From assembly GCA_013396655.1 (NCBI GenBank), contig WBMV01000295.1, positions 802,553-866,552 on the forward strand: 64,000 nt of DNA. The letters are read 5' to 3'. Of this stretch, positions 52,002 to 63,855 are shown piece by piece; positions within the stretch are counted from its first letter, which is position 1; each line of letters begins with the position of its first letter. The DNA comes from Campylorhamphus procurvoides. Lineage: Eukaryota > Chordata > Aves > Passeriformes > Dendrocolaptidae. A program made the translations under genes and the position numbers. A model generated the notes under the pieces. The model saw only the letters and a list, made by a program, of their open reading frames with translations. It searched no databases and had not been told where the DNA came from.

Positions 52002-55000
52002 GGGTGTGCACTCAGTGTCCACTGAGGGTCAATTCACTATAGACTATATATTTCAGTGCCTTCCAGCATCCTCACACCTCCTGAACTGTTTTGCAGCAAT
52101 ACCAACGTTCCCCTTCTGAGAAAAAATCAAAATGCCAGACCAAGTGTGGAGGGAAAGGCTCAACTGGTTTCTTTGGAGTCCCTTACAAGGGAAATGGTTT
52201 GGATCTGGCTGGACTCATGAGATCCAATGGCCATTTCACTCCCATTTTGCCACAGGTTTGTAATACAAAACAGGTGGAAAATAGAGTGATTAAGCTCCGT
52301 GACTTTTGTGCTGATTCTGTAATGGGTTCACCCTGGAGTGTGCTTGGGCATCTGCTGCACAGCACACACCCTCAGCAGTCTCGGCTCTTACCCCAATGCT
52401 GTGCCTGAGCAGCAGTGCAGGGGGAGCACACTGGGAGCAGCTGCACAGCAGAACATTTTGACCCTAATTTATATGCTGATTTCCACATCAAGTTTCCAAC
52501 CAGCAGCTACATGCCAAGAGTCTGGGAAATAGCATTTCAGTGCATAAAGTACCCCTTATGGACTTCATTGGCAGTGGTACTTCAGATGTTCCTGTGCGCC
52601 ACTCTTCAGGCAGCAGATGGGACAAGTCACACATTGTCAGACCTCCATCAAAGACTCCTCCCCATCCTCCACAGAGCCTTCACCCCCTGTCATGAACACC
52701 CCCAAGTCCTACCCAAACTCCAGCTCTTTCCAGTGCTCTGCCCTTTGCCATCTGCAGCCCCCACCCACTTCCAGTGGTACACAGCAAAGCATCCAAGCAG
52801 GTCTTGACTACCCACAGTGCTATTTCTGTGATATCCCCAGAGGCTAGAGCAGAAGGCACAGCCTACCTGTAATTATTATTAGAAGGAACCTAGAATTATC
52901 TTCTCTGGACTGAGAAACAATAAAAGAAAGGAAAAGAAAATAGGAACTATAAAGGAAGTGTTCATATTGGACTAATAGCACCTATGCAAATGACACCCAA
53001 AGCTGCATCTCACTATTTGTTATTCCCTTGTTTCATTATTTTTCTGTGTCCTTCATTCCTTCATTTTCAGTTCTTCTCTCTAAGACATTTTGCTTTCTTG
53101 TTTCATAATTTTGTTCTCTAATTTACTTGCCCCTATTTCCTTTTGTTCTTCCTTTGATCTTTATCCTTTTAATGTTCTTTTTGCAGAACCTTTTTTTTTT
53201 TGTAAACCTTACCAGTTTCAACGTGCCGTCTTTGAAGAATTTTTGGATTTGCTGCTACTTTGCTCTTCATGCAACTTTTATTTTTCTTCCTGGCATATAT
53301 GTCATTTGTGACACAGAAACAATCAGATGCCAAGAGCCTTTTTGCATCTCTACACATCTTAAATACAACTAGTAAATTTGATTTTCCTTTTATTAACCCC
53401 TGATACTTGACTTGCCCACCTCATCTCCATTTGTAGACTGAAATTCTAAAGTCGACCCTATGGACAACAAGCAAAAAATCTCTGTTCTTCCCTTCATTAT
53501 ATAAAGGTCTACAGTATTGTGAATTTGAGTCTTGCAGAACTTAGTGCTGAAAGAGGTGACCATTAGTAAGTTGAGTAGGACCTCTACTCACATTTATGGT
53601 GTTATGCACAAGGTCTCCACTAGGAGCTGAGCCGGGGCTGCACTAGCCTTTCACTTTACTTTTATGCAGTCCTTGAATATCAACCCTCTGTTGACTTCAG
53701 TGAGCAAAGAAGGCGGCCAGCCAAGTTTTGCTGCCGCCTGAGACTGAGGGGAACAGATCCAACTGCAAAAGCCTCTTCCCATCACATCAAGGAAAGGGGC
53801 TCTGGGGCATGGCACTACCTCTTCAGGGATCTCAGACATTAGCCTTTTTTCAGACTTTTCTGGCTACAACTCCTATGCAAAAGGCACAAAAAAGTCCCAT
53901 ACCCGTGCCCTGACCACTCTGACAGAAGGGCATGACCTATATTTGCAGACAGCTGGAAAGGAGAGAGGGAGCTGAACACCTTCACACTGCAAAATGTGAG
54001 CATAGCAGAACTTTGCAGCCACTGTTACTATAAAGCCCATGTGCTCTTGAAATTACGAGCTCCAGTACAAATAGCAGATATGCCATCTGAAGGAGGATTC
54101 CTAAATATGAATCAGCACACTATCATTTGTATACATGACATTTAGTCATCCCTAAAGGGTTCCAGCTCATATCTGGGCCATACTAGCCCTGCCCTAGGTA
54201 GCTTTACTTGGGTTTCTGCAATATTTTACACGACAACAGCTATTGCATTGGCTTGTACCTATTACACATGTTTTCCTATGAGAAAGGACAGAAATCAGAG
54301 CCGACAGCCATGTACAGAGCGCTAATCCAAAAGATAATAGGAAGAGCTCTGCAAGGAGAGAATTCAATTCACTTTATAACAAGAAAATGTTCATTTCTCA
54401 CAGTGGCACCCAGAATGGTCAATGCTGGGTTCTTGCCTGCTCAGCTCTTTGTTTAAAGGTTGTGATATTTTGTCAGCAAAGAAAACAAAGGTGCTGAGAT
54501 GGGCTGGTCAATAATTGACTGAGCCTTGTTATTCACTCCAATCACTATCTTGTCACTGTGTCTCTGTCTCAAAGTTTCAGTTAAAACTAGTGAATCACAT
54601 CACTGGAAAAGACTTCTTACCTTGAAAAAAAAAAAAGAAATTACCATCACTGACAACAACAACAAAGACTTCCCATCTGGCTTTGTCAAAGGTCACTCAG
54701 CAGTTAAGTCCATTTACACTGTGACTACTATCAGCTGTGAAGAACACAGAACAAAGCGCACACCAATATTCACTCCTCTGGTTTCAAAAATTTCCATGGA
54801 AACCTTTTCTTTCCCTTCTTTTTAAGTTACTTCAGTCTTCAAAGAACCAGAGAAGGAAAAAGCCAGTGCTTGAAACCACTTCCACTTTGCATGTCTGACA
54901 TTGGTGTTTCCAGCCCACCTGTGAGTTATAACCTTGACACACTTCTTGGCAACTGCCTGAGTTTTTATCTTCCAGCAGTGAAAGTAAGTGAGCAACTACT

Positions 55001-56159
55001 TTCACCACTGGATTACAGGCTCTGTATATATATATTATCCCCATCCTTCTCCTAACCTGTATTCCACCTGAGGACAAAGCTCTCTTGCTGCAGGCACTGT
55101 ACAAACACAAAATACAGGAGATACCCTGCCTCAAAGCATCCTGCTCTGAAGAGACAGAGCAGATAAATCAAGTCTTATTACTCCAACCTATATATTGAAA
55201 ACTGTGTTGGTCTCTCATCTAAATGACAAACCCAAAGGCAATAAGATCTGACTTACAAGGGAGTCTATGGCAATTATATCTCCAGCTCAGGCACCTAAAC
55301 TGTCTCAAGTGCTTGAAACCATGCATTGGAAAAGCCCAAGGCCCAACAAGAAATAATAGATACAGAAAACAAACTTGCCCACAGCACCCTCACACATTCC
55401 CAAACTCATAGATCATCCCTCCCTCATAAGAGCACAGCTGTTTTACCACAAGGGCTACACACATCCTCCAACATTTAATAGCAAATGCAAAATAGCAATA
55501 TCTAATCACTAAATTTTACTATTACAACACATTGAAAGAAAAATTCAGGAAGTGAAACAGTATGAAAAAAAATCCCATAGGGAAACAAAAACAAATTTAG
55601 GACTAGAAGAGTGGAAATCAGTGACATCAAAGCAGTTCCAGAAAACCCTGTCCTGCTGATGGGAAGGGGAGACACCAGAGACCCTTAGCACCTCCCTTGG
55701 CAAACCAACAGTAGACTCCCCACATCTTAACCAAGGCCAAGCCAGCCCTGGGCTCATTTTAATTCAGGATGGGATGGTTTAATTCTGATTTCAAAGGTGT
55801 GTAGCAGGAACTGCACAGGCTGGGACTAGTGCAAGGTTACAGCAGCTCTGGAGTGCCCTAACAGAATGGGGCAAGAAGCCCAAACCACAGGGAAAGTGGC
55901 AATTCATTAGAAAGGAAGCTCACACCAAGCCAATAAATAAGGACACTATTATGTTTAAGGGGTTTCGTGACTCAAGGACTCTCCCCAACTCCCAAAGTTG
56001 CAGATTTTCCTATAAAGAATATTCTCAAAGTCCTGAGTTTCTTTTGGGGCTAAAGTCAGGAGTATGAATTATTCTCCTAAGAAGTGAGACCTAAAATACC
56101 ACCATTTCTCTCCTGTAGTGGCTTTTATTAATAGATCTCAAAATGCTCAAGGGTATCCT

Positions 56160-56225
56160 TCTCATCAGACAAGGAAACAGAGCTGAAGCATCTTTTCAGA
56201 ATCACATTGGCAAGGAGCATCCAAG
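56160..56225 (+). mobile_element. possible MIR-type SINE fragment
   Basis: CTCATCAGACAAGGAAACAGAGCTGA followed by AATCACATTGGCAAGGAGCATCCAAG is reminiscent of MIR ('cagatgaggaaacagaggctcaga ... aggtcacacagctagtaagtgg'). Order and spacing fit, but identity is weak and judged only by eye. Confidence 0.3.
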
Positions 56226-56565
56226 TTGGGGAGTGTCCTGGTGTCTCCTGGGGGCAGAGTAATTCAGAGCCTGTTAGGTTACATTGCCTAGTTTTAAGAT
56301 TCTCCCATGAGGGTTTCTATCAGTATTTTCATTTCTATTTCAGGATGAGGCATGCTTAAAATGTCTTGTGGTTTGCTCTCCTACTTCCTCAGGTTTTAGG
56401 GTTTTGTTTTGGTTTGGTTTTTTTAATTATCTGATTGAAAATTTAGTCAGCCAAGAGGAAAAAAAGCTCACGTTAAGATGTCAAAACATTCAAGCAAATC
56501 AAAATTAGGCTGCAACAACAAAAAGAATTCCCAGAAGAGAGTCTTCAGCATACAATTAAGCTGTT

Positions 56566-56658
56566 CATGTGTACATGCATTCATGTGTTTGTATGCCCTC
56601 AAATAGGTTCATGTGTGACTTCACACTGTAGTAGGCAGAAGCGTCCTGTGTGCATGTG
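56566..56658. promoter_or_regulatory. cluster of four CATGTG E-box motifs
   Basis: CATGTG occurs at 56,566, 56,582, 56,610 and 56,653; three of the four copies are in the larger context TTCATGTGT. Four identical six-base sites in 93 bases is more than expected for this composition. It may be a degenerate TG-rich microsatellite or a site cluster for basic helix-loop-helix factors. No further evidence of enhancer activity is available from sequence. Confidence 0.3.
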
Positions 56659-57203
56659 TAACTACATCTTGTTTTAGCATCAGGACACATTTTCTTCAGG
56701 CATAAATCATGTAGCTCCCTCAATTTCAATGAAACTGCAAAATTATTTTATGTGTAATTTAGCAAGCCATGCTTTATAGACTTTAAAAAGATTCATGCAC
56801 TAACTCAAAGTCCACAAGGAATACAGGTTATTTGATCTCAGTTATTTTTGAAGGAATCAGTTGCCATAGGAAGATGAAATTATGATAACTCAAGCAGTGC
56901 ATGCTCTTATGTCATGCACACCAAGATAATTTGTTTTGACTTAATTTCAATGATAATTTTTAGATAAGAACACAACCTCTTAACAGCTAATTTTCTTTAT
57001 GACATCCTACCACTTAGGAAGGTAATTTTTCAGCCCCTCTGTAATGTAGCTATATGCAAGATCACTACTCCACTTGAATGAGTCCAGCAAATGTGATCCC
57101 TCCACAGGCCAATGCCATTGCTCTAACAATGACAAGAGGGTTTTTTGTTCTTGCATGACCATGCAGTTCTTTGTTCCAGACAGTGGAAGAATTAAGCATT
57201 GTG

Positions 57204-57274
57204 GACCAGATCCTCAGCTGATATAAATAGATGGCATTTCATTGAAATTGGGGCCAGCTGATCCCAATTGAGGA
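57204..57274. mobile_element. MITE-like amniote repeat fragment
   Basis: ACCAGATCCTCAGCTGATATAAAT, then GGCATTTCATTGAAATTGGGGCCAGCTGATCCCAATTGAGGAG, follows the pattern of a palindromic repeat common in archosaurs and turtles ('ccagatcctcagctggtgtaaatcagcatagctccattgacttcaatgg ... ttacaccagctgaggatctgg'). The left arm is well kept and the right arm diverged. It is noncoding, inactive and old. Confidence 0.6.
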
Positions 57275-60200
57275 GCCAACTCTTGAACTGCAGCAGCAAC
57301 AGCTGAGGAGTAACAAACAGGCAAGGCCAAGCCTCCTATTTCATTGCCTTAATATGAGTTCAGTGCTTTCAACAGGTTTAGCAAGTCCCTGGGGTTTAGG
57401 TAATCCAGAATATTGTATCCCAAATTAAAGAATGGGAACACTCCAAAGCAAAAGGCTTGATCTGAAAGCTTCAGCTTGCTGAAATCAGTTGAGGCTGGTG
57501 ATAAATTTCCAGGATGTAGCTCCCACCTCTGCCCAGCTGTGATGATCTGACAGTACCAGCCAGCCCTGCTGGTAATGGGCAGCCCTTCATGTGTCCCTTC
57601 TTTCAGCAGTATTTAGCTCAGGCTTGCAGCTCAGTGCCCCTCCAGCCAACCTTTGCAAAACCACCATGGGAAGGAGCGGGTGGCCACACTGCCTCTTTGA
57701 TTTGAGGGTGGAGATTTGGGCAACGTTTGTTCAAAAAATGTCAAACACCGAACAGAATCCTGGGCTCGAAGGCAACCAAAACAATATTAGTATGCATTAT
57801 TAGAAAGAAAAATAAAAAATATGAGCACACCACTTCCAACATGTATCACTGATTCTTCATACACAAAAAACGTTGACAGTGACATCGAGCTTATGGAATC
57901 ACTTTCTGTTCAGTATCAAGTGTGTTTCTTAGCAATAAAAGTGATTTTGGCAGTGTGGGAGGTTAATATGCAGTACCCATTAGATTACCAGTGTGATTTG
58001 TGTTTATAAGGCAAAGCACCAATAAATTAGGTCAGCACATGAATCTTCAGAGGGAGCAAAGGGAGGGAGAGTAGGAAGAGCACTCTAGGCAGCATTGCCA
58101 CAGGGGCCAGGCAACGCGTGTGATGCCCTCAGGACTTCCAGCATCATAGATAGAGGCTTTCAGAAAGGAAAATCCATTTTTCCATTAGAAGTAACAATAA
58201 AAATATTACTCTGATTGAAAATGTGCAATCAGGCCTGACTTACAGCTTGCCCTGCTGCATTCAGGCTTTACATCAGAAGGCTGTAAACCGTTATAACAGA
58301 AAATAATAGCTGGGTATGTTTACTCACCCCAAACCATGCTTCATTTATTTACCTGAATACACTATCACGTACACTGACCATTGTCACTGCTCAGTGAGGC
58401 AAGAAGACAAAAACGGGGAAAATAAACATCTACGCAGATTTCAGCAACAGATAAGCTATTAATTCTTGCACAAAACAATGAAGAAATGCCAGGATATGTG
58501 ACAATAACCCCTCCTGAATTCTTGATTGTGTTATTAAATAACAGCAAAGGTAGAACCTGCAAAGAAGTGCTTAGTGTTAATTTGTAATACCACATTTAAA
58601 AGCCTGTTAGATCCAAAGCAATCTTGGCTTGTGATGGTAGCAATTCAACGTGAAATTCCCAATGACATCCAAATACTTCAATAAAGCAGAAGAAAGATTT
58701 TAATTCAATGACCAAAAAGAAAATAAAGAGTTGATGTAAGGGACTTGATTTCATTTAAGTTATTGAAATGAGCTGTATGCAGTGATTTACTAATGTCATA
58801 ATATTCCATTAAGAACTTATTATTTCCTTGTTTACATAATGCCAGCAATTATAGAGGTAATGCTGGTCCAACACTCAGCACAGCAGAAATCAAAAGCTCT
58901 TTGCTACATACTGGAATTTCATATGAAGGCACAGAGTTTATTTCAGAAGAAATATTTACATTTTTCTTACTGAGACCAAGACCTCAGAAACTAAGATAAT
59001 AAACAACTTCTTAAATTACCCAAACCAGGCATTATTACAAAGACCCTGTGGCTCTACACACACAAGTTTGCTGCTTAAAATCTTAGAAGTTTACTTGAAG
59101 AAAGGCTTGAACAACAGTCAACAGTTACCAAATATTTTTGTTTCTCATCAATTGAAGTCTTGAAGGCAAAAGTTTGAAGCCAAGGAAGGTAACTTGCATA
59201 CAGATATTGCACTTGTACTGAAATTCAAGGGACCAGTGCATCATGGTACATAGATAGGGAGGTAAGACTGAAATCCAGCTTGTTGGAAAAAAATCCCCAT
59301 TTCTTCTCTTGCATCAGGAAAAGGGAACCCTTCCCTTCAGGAGTTGGTCACATACACCCCAGATTCCAGCACAAGCACAAAAGCTCTCTTGCACCAAGCT
59401 CACACTTGCCCAGAGTCAGCAGTGAGGTTGCCCTAGGAAGCTGCACTAGCCTTGAAAATACCTTGGACCTGGTCTCTGAACCTGCCTGTTCCTTCTCTTG
59501 TACCTGTTGCCCAATTTCCAGGCTATCCTGACGTGCAGCCCAGCTTCTGACGTATCCCAGTGGCTTCATACGTCAACAATCCGTGGCTTGCTCACCACAA
59601 ACCACCCCAGCCTTCCCAGCCCAGCAGATACTCCGGTTCTCCATCTCCCTGTCCAGAGTCCCTGTCCATGGAGCCACCAGGCTCCCTGCCAGCCCTCTCG
59701 GGTCACCAGCAGGAATGCAAATGTGAGATTGTTACTTATTTTGTGTTCCCAAACAGATGATTTAGAGGGGTGTGAGCAGCCCCTTCACTCTCATTCAAGG
59801 CACAGTGGCTCCAGAAGAAAAGCAAGCTTGTATTCTTGCACCTACTCATGGGAAAGATCCATAAGAAAACAGGTAGGCTGGTATCCTCCTTGTGTAAAGG
59901 TGTGCTGGGGTGGAGCCCAGCTGGGTTTGAGAAGAACAAGATGTGTGCTGGCTTCATTGCCTCGTCTTTACCCATCAGCACAGCTTAGAGGTGCAGAGGG
60001 GCTGTAAGATACTGCTGGTGCTGATCATTAACAGTCTCTAGGATGGAGGAAGAAAGGCTCAGGATACAGATAATTACACATTTCCCTTCCTACAAAGCAA
60101 AGCCACAGGCTCACTCTCTGCTAGAGTTTGCCAACTAGCCAATGCATCTTATTTCACAGACAACTGTGTTAGTGGCTAAAGGTATTTGCAAATACGGAAC

Positions 60201-62389
60201 TTAAGAAACTAATAATTATCTGATGGCATCATCATTTAAAGCTTGCTCTATTGCATTGGATAAAACAATATAAGAAAAATCTGATTCAGGTAACAGCATC
60301 TGCTGATCCCTGCTTGGAAAGACTGAAGCCTGGAAGATACCAGGTGATTTGAGAAAAAACACTTCCTTTTCAACATTTTGAATATTTTTGACTTTGCTAG
60401 TGTATGGATGTTATTTAAAAACTAGTAAGTATAATCTCAAAAAAGTGAGACTCAGATCTTCTGAAATGTATACACAAAAATAAATTGAAAAAAATAGGTG
60501 AGGTGAGAAATGCAGATGAGATAGCTCTCCTTTATTCACATCTCTAGGGCACTTTTTGTCCTAGCAAAACTTGTCCACAAAGGTCAGTTACAGAATGGAA
60601 CGGGGTACACCCACCAGTCTCCCATCTTTAGATAAAACTCAAATGTCTAAAAGGTTTAAGGAACGAACAGCTCATGGGAGAGAGGTGGGGAGATTCAGTT
60701 CAGAGGCAGACAACTGAGATGAAACCATGCTTAACTAAACAGCCAATATGCACCAAAGGTCACACTGATGAGGACAAGAAAATGTAGTTTCAAGGAATCA
60801 GTTACATGTTCACAGAACTGTTATTTCACCTTTTGAAAGTCATGTAATTAATTACATTTAGTTGCTTATATTTCAAAGCTAGTCTCACTTTCGTTATATA
60901 ATTCTTGTATGTGGAGTTATAACACATTTGACACAATGTTCTGTTACTGCAAAGTAATAAATATATTCAAACAACTTTAACTTACAGAACTCATTTAAGT
61001 AATTTGCAACTTTTAACAGCAACAGCTGTTAAATCTCACCCCCATCTAATACCATAGCCCTCAGCTTCAGTAGGGAAAACACTAAGGAAAAAAAAACCCA
61101 CGTGGGTACAACCTGCAGCCTACAAACCCCACCGTGCCATGCTTAAGCTGTTAATGTGTAATATTATCTATTCTCACAAACACCTCACTCAGAACTCTTC
61201 TAAAAAGCCAGAGCAAAGAGTATAACATGAGTGATACACACAGAACCATGTCCCCTGCACTCACATCTCCCAGGGCACTGGCTTTGGCTGCCCTCCCTCA
61301 TCACTCCACTCTCCAAGGCACAGGCTCTAGCATCCACCTGCCATTCATACTGCACTCTCACTACACTTATCCCCTTTGTTCAGCTGTGGGTCCCCCAGCT
61401 GAACCAAAACTTCCAGGCTTTTCCTGATGGACCAAAAATGCCAGCTTCCTAAACTAGGTAAAATAAGCTGAATGTTAGCTCACTGCATGGGGGGATAGTT
61501 AACTTATAAACCAAACTCCATTTCCCAAGCAGGACCACAGAGACTTGCTATTGAGCAGCAGCGAGAGACAATGACACACAAGGATGTGTCACTGTCCACA
61601 CAGTCAACTGTCCATAAAGCCTTTGTCTAAGCTGGTCTTGGTGAAAAAAAGTGAAAAGAAGATGGAAAGCCTTGCTTTTGGCTCTGTAGCAAATTCTTTT
61701 AGTGTGATTAAGTACTTGAAGGATCCAGGGTGACATAATGGCTTCCATGGAATCAAAGTGCTGCATCTACAGGGAGCTGTACTTCTGCACCCTGGGATTA
61801 CAAGGTCGCCCTGTATTGTTTCTCCACAAAGGTACAGAGCAGTCCATAGGACCATGGCCCTGTCAGGTCTTTTTTTTTTCATCGATCTTCTTTTCCTGTT
61901 GGAAAAGTGGTAATTTCCCATGGTGACACTGTAACATTGCATGGATGTGCTTCAGAGGAGTGCAGAGCACAGGGCTTTACAGACACACCCAGTGAAGAAC
62001 AGTGCTGGATGTAGCCCGTCGGGTGGGGGAATACTTTTTGAGATAAAGAAATACTTTAATGTTGCTTAATGCAGAGGGGAAAAGGGATGAGTATGGTCAG
62101 CATGGAGATGATTCTGTGGAAAGGTGGTGGTGGGTCGGGGGAAGAACCTCAGCTTTGTCACTCCACCTGCAGCCCCACTTGACAACTGTTTGAGCCCTGC
62201 TATGGACCATAAAATCCAGGGAGCCCCTGCCCAAAGACATAATCAGCAACTCTGAGCATCCCTGCCTGATCACCTGAAGATCAGGAGTAGCTTGTGCCTT
62301 CCTGTAGAGTGCCCTCAACCTTAGACAACTGCCAACAGCACTCCCTGGGCTGTCCTGGCCCCGACACCACCATTTCCATCAGTCCTTAG
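57275..62389. other. noncoding sequence upstream of the promoter-like region
   Basis: No gene was recognised. The segment 58,620-58,870 is AT-rich and non-repetitive, with several ATTA cores, and is a fair candidate for a conserved noncoding element. The part from 59,280 to 60,000 is C-rich and contains a 169-codon frame (59,498-60,007) that begins at TTG and shows no domain; I treat it as chance. Composition drifts toward higher GC after about 61,750. Confidence 0.55.
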
Positions 62390-62660
62390 GCCACCCAGAC
62401 ACGGAGCCAACTGCGCAGCGAAGGCAGCAGGAGAGAGGGCAGCACGCTGCCGGATTATCGCAGCCCTCAAGATCGCGGATTAGAAAGAAAGGCTGTTCCT
62501 CGGGAGGAAGCGGAGCAGAGGGTTTAAGGGGCTGACCTTGCCGGGGCCAGGGGCGAGGGGAGCGGGCACTGCGCCACTTCCAGCCCGGGCAATGACGGAG
62601 CAGAATCGCCCATCCCAGCCAGGGCACGGACCGCAAAGCTCCTGCTTCGCAATGCTGTTA
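62390..62660. promoter_or_regulatory. CpG-rich patch, distal promoter
   Basis: After some 60 kb almost free of CpG, this stretch holds many: ACACGGAGCC, CTGCGCAGCGAAGG, GCACGCTGCCGGATTATCGC, GATCGCGGATT, AAGCGGAGC, GGGGCGAGGGGAGCGGGCACTGCGCC, GACGGAGCAG and GCACGGACCGC. GC content is high but the patch is short, so it marks the left shoulder of a CpG island. Orientation is uncertain; a bidirectional or alternative promoter is possible. Confidence 0.6.
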
Positions 62661-62866
62661 GTGCAGATTCCTCTCTCCCCTGACACTTTTTTTTTTCCCT
62701 TTATGTTTTTTTCCCAAACCTTTGTGGAACAGACGCCCTCTCCTTGCCCCAGTTGGAGCTGCAGTAGAATGAAAAGGGGGGTGGGAAGGAGGGAGGAGAG
62801 GAGGAGAAAAAAAAACCCGCTTTTGGTTGAGGTTTTCCTGTTACTATCACTGTAGCGTTTATTTAG

Positions 62867-62871
62867 CCAAT
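62867..62871 (+). promoter_or_regulatory. CCAAT box
   Basis: CCAAT in TTTAGCCAATCTCC, a good NF-Y-type context, lies 11 bases before a CRE-like site and about 150 bases before a long pyrimidine tract. Its position fits a proximal promoter for rightward transcription starting somewhere between about 62,930 and 63,150. The start site cannot be fixed by eye. Confidence 0.45.
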
Positions 62872-62881
62872 CTCCTAACTA

Positions 62882-62889
62882 TGACGTGA
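62882..62889 (+). promoter_or_regulatory. CRE-like site (TGACGTGA)
   Basis: TGACGTGA differs from the full cAMP-response element TGACGTCA at one position and keeps the TGACG half-site. Together with the adjacent CCAAT box it suggests a proximal promoter, possibly activity-responsive. This is inference from motif and position only. Confidence 0.35.
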
Positions 62890-63023
62890 GGAAGGCAGGA
62901 ATCATGGCTCGCTCATAATATTTAACACACCCACTGAAAGCTGGAGCTGCAGAGCTACTAGTCCAACCAGTCTCCAGAATTCAGTGTAGCTGAAAGAGGT
63001 TTTCACTCTGCACCTGCCAAAGA

Positions 63024-63079
63024 TCTCTCCCCCCTCTTCCCTTCTCTCCCCCCTTCTCTCTTCCTTTCTCTCTCTCTCT
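63024..63079 (+). repeat. polypyrimidine (CT) tract in the 5' region
   Basis: About 55 bases of C and T: a C6 run, CTCTTCCCTTCTCTC, C6 again and a TCTCTCTCTCT end. Such tracts are common near transcription starts and in 5' untranslated regions of vertebrate developmental genes and can bind GAGA-type or polypyrimidine-binding factors. The sequence becomes purine-mixed directly after it (AAAAGGCAGATC). Confidence 0.8.
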
Positions 63080-63149
63080 AAAAGGCAGATCTGTAAGACC
63101 CAGCAGAGATCAAAGACCTCTTCGCTAAAAAGAACCTCTACTGATTTAT

Positions 63150-63228
63150 ATTAGTTTCTTTCCTCTAATCCTTCCTTCTCCCCCCTCCTTTTTTTTTTCC
63201 TGTGCCATATTTAACCTTTATGTTGCAG
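63150..63228 (+). other. strong 3' splice-acceptor-like signal
   Basis: A long pyrimidine tract (CCTTCCTTCTCCCCCC, then T10 and CC) is followed by TTAACCTTTATGTTGCAG ending at 63,228. It contains a TTAAC branch-point-like sequence and no AG between the branch and the CAG, a complete acceptor by eye. If used, the 5' untranslated region would be split, with a second noncoding exon starting at 63,229. It may equally be a coincidence inside an unspliced leader. Confidence 0.35.
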
Positions 63229-63530
63229 TTGTGCCATCAGACAGTTTCGCGGCCAAAAAAAACCAACCCAAGCCAAAGCAAAAGCCCAGCTCGGATACAG
63301 CAGCCACCCAGACTCGATCTCAGTTGAACGTACTAATCTCTCCCAAGCACTGGACGCGATGGATGAAGAAACTGGAACCGCTCGAAGAAAATGATTTTCC
63401 AGCCAATGTTCTTAAAGAGTCTGAGAGAACAGAGGGAGCGAGAGTGAGCGGAGAGCGCTTCTGCTGCATCACTGCTCAAATCCAAGGGAAGGGAGTCAGC
63501 GTTTCCAGCACAGCCAAATATTATGGATGA

Positions 63531-63560
63531 TTTTTTTTCTTCTGTCGCCTTTCCGCACAG
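63531..63560 (+). other. second splice-acceptor-like signal
   Basis: T8 followed by CTTCTGTCGCCTTTCCGCACAG, ending at 63,560, is another good pyrimidine tract plus CAG, followed by GTTTTC. It lies 300 bases upstream of the candidate first coding ATG and could begin the coding exon. As with the signal at 63,228, only transcript data can decide. Confidence 0.3.
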
Positions 63561-63715
63561 GTTTTCTTAATATTTTTCTTTCCCCCTCCTCCTCCCCGTA
63601 TTTTTTTTTATTTTATTTAATCAGCGCCAGTGGCTGATGCCGGTTTCTCTCCAAGAGCCGGTTCTCCCTATTTGTTGTGATCCCTGTAATAAAGAGAAGG
63701 AGAAATCGTGAACAG

Positions 63716-63760
63716 ATGGCTTTCTATATTGCCATGCCGCTGGCATTGTTTTCCTGTTGA
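63716..63760 (+). CDS. possible 14-codon upstream ORF in the 5' leader
   Basis: An ATG at 63,716 opens MAFYIAMPLALFSC and stops at TGA, 96 bases before the candidate main start. The start context is ordinary (C at -3, G at +4). Short hydrophobic upstream ORFs can reduce translation of the main frame. It is a real ORF only if the leader includes this stretch. Confidence 0.2.
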   Translation: MAFYIAMPLALFSC

Positions 63761-63855
63761 TTTTAAAGGCTCGTTCCGGAGCTCTATTTTTTCTTCCTTT
63801 TTTTTTTAAATTTTTTTTATTATTATTATTTTTCCCTCCCCCTCCCAAGTTCTTG

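Larger units (their letters stand above)
52002..57203. other. noncoding sequence
   Basis: No gene was recognised. The part from 52,600 to 52,800 is C-rich, and 53,030-53,360 is T-rich. A MIR-like fragment may lie at 56,160-56,225, and a CATGTG cluster at 56,566-56,658 is listed separately. The segment 53,580-53,720 carries traces (CTCTGTTGACTTCAGTGAG) of the same amniote palindromic-repeat style but is too diverged to assign. Confidence 0.55.

Noticed and set aside
53580..53720. Possible diverged amniote palindromic repeat (CTCTGTTGACTTCAGTGAG)
   Set aside because: A single phrase matches and no arms or ends could be found.
59498..60007. 169-codon plus-strand open frame
   Set aside because: It starts at TTG, has compositionally ordinary Ser/Pro-rich text from a C-rich stretch, no domain, no splice context and a length near chance.
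63231..63530. 99-codon open frame in the presumed 5' leader
   Set aside because: It starts at GTG, which is not a normal vertebrate start, and no ATG opens the frame early. The Lys/Ser/Gln-rich text shows no domain. Treated as untranslated leader.
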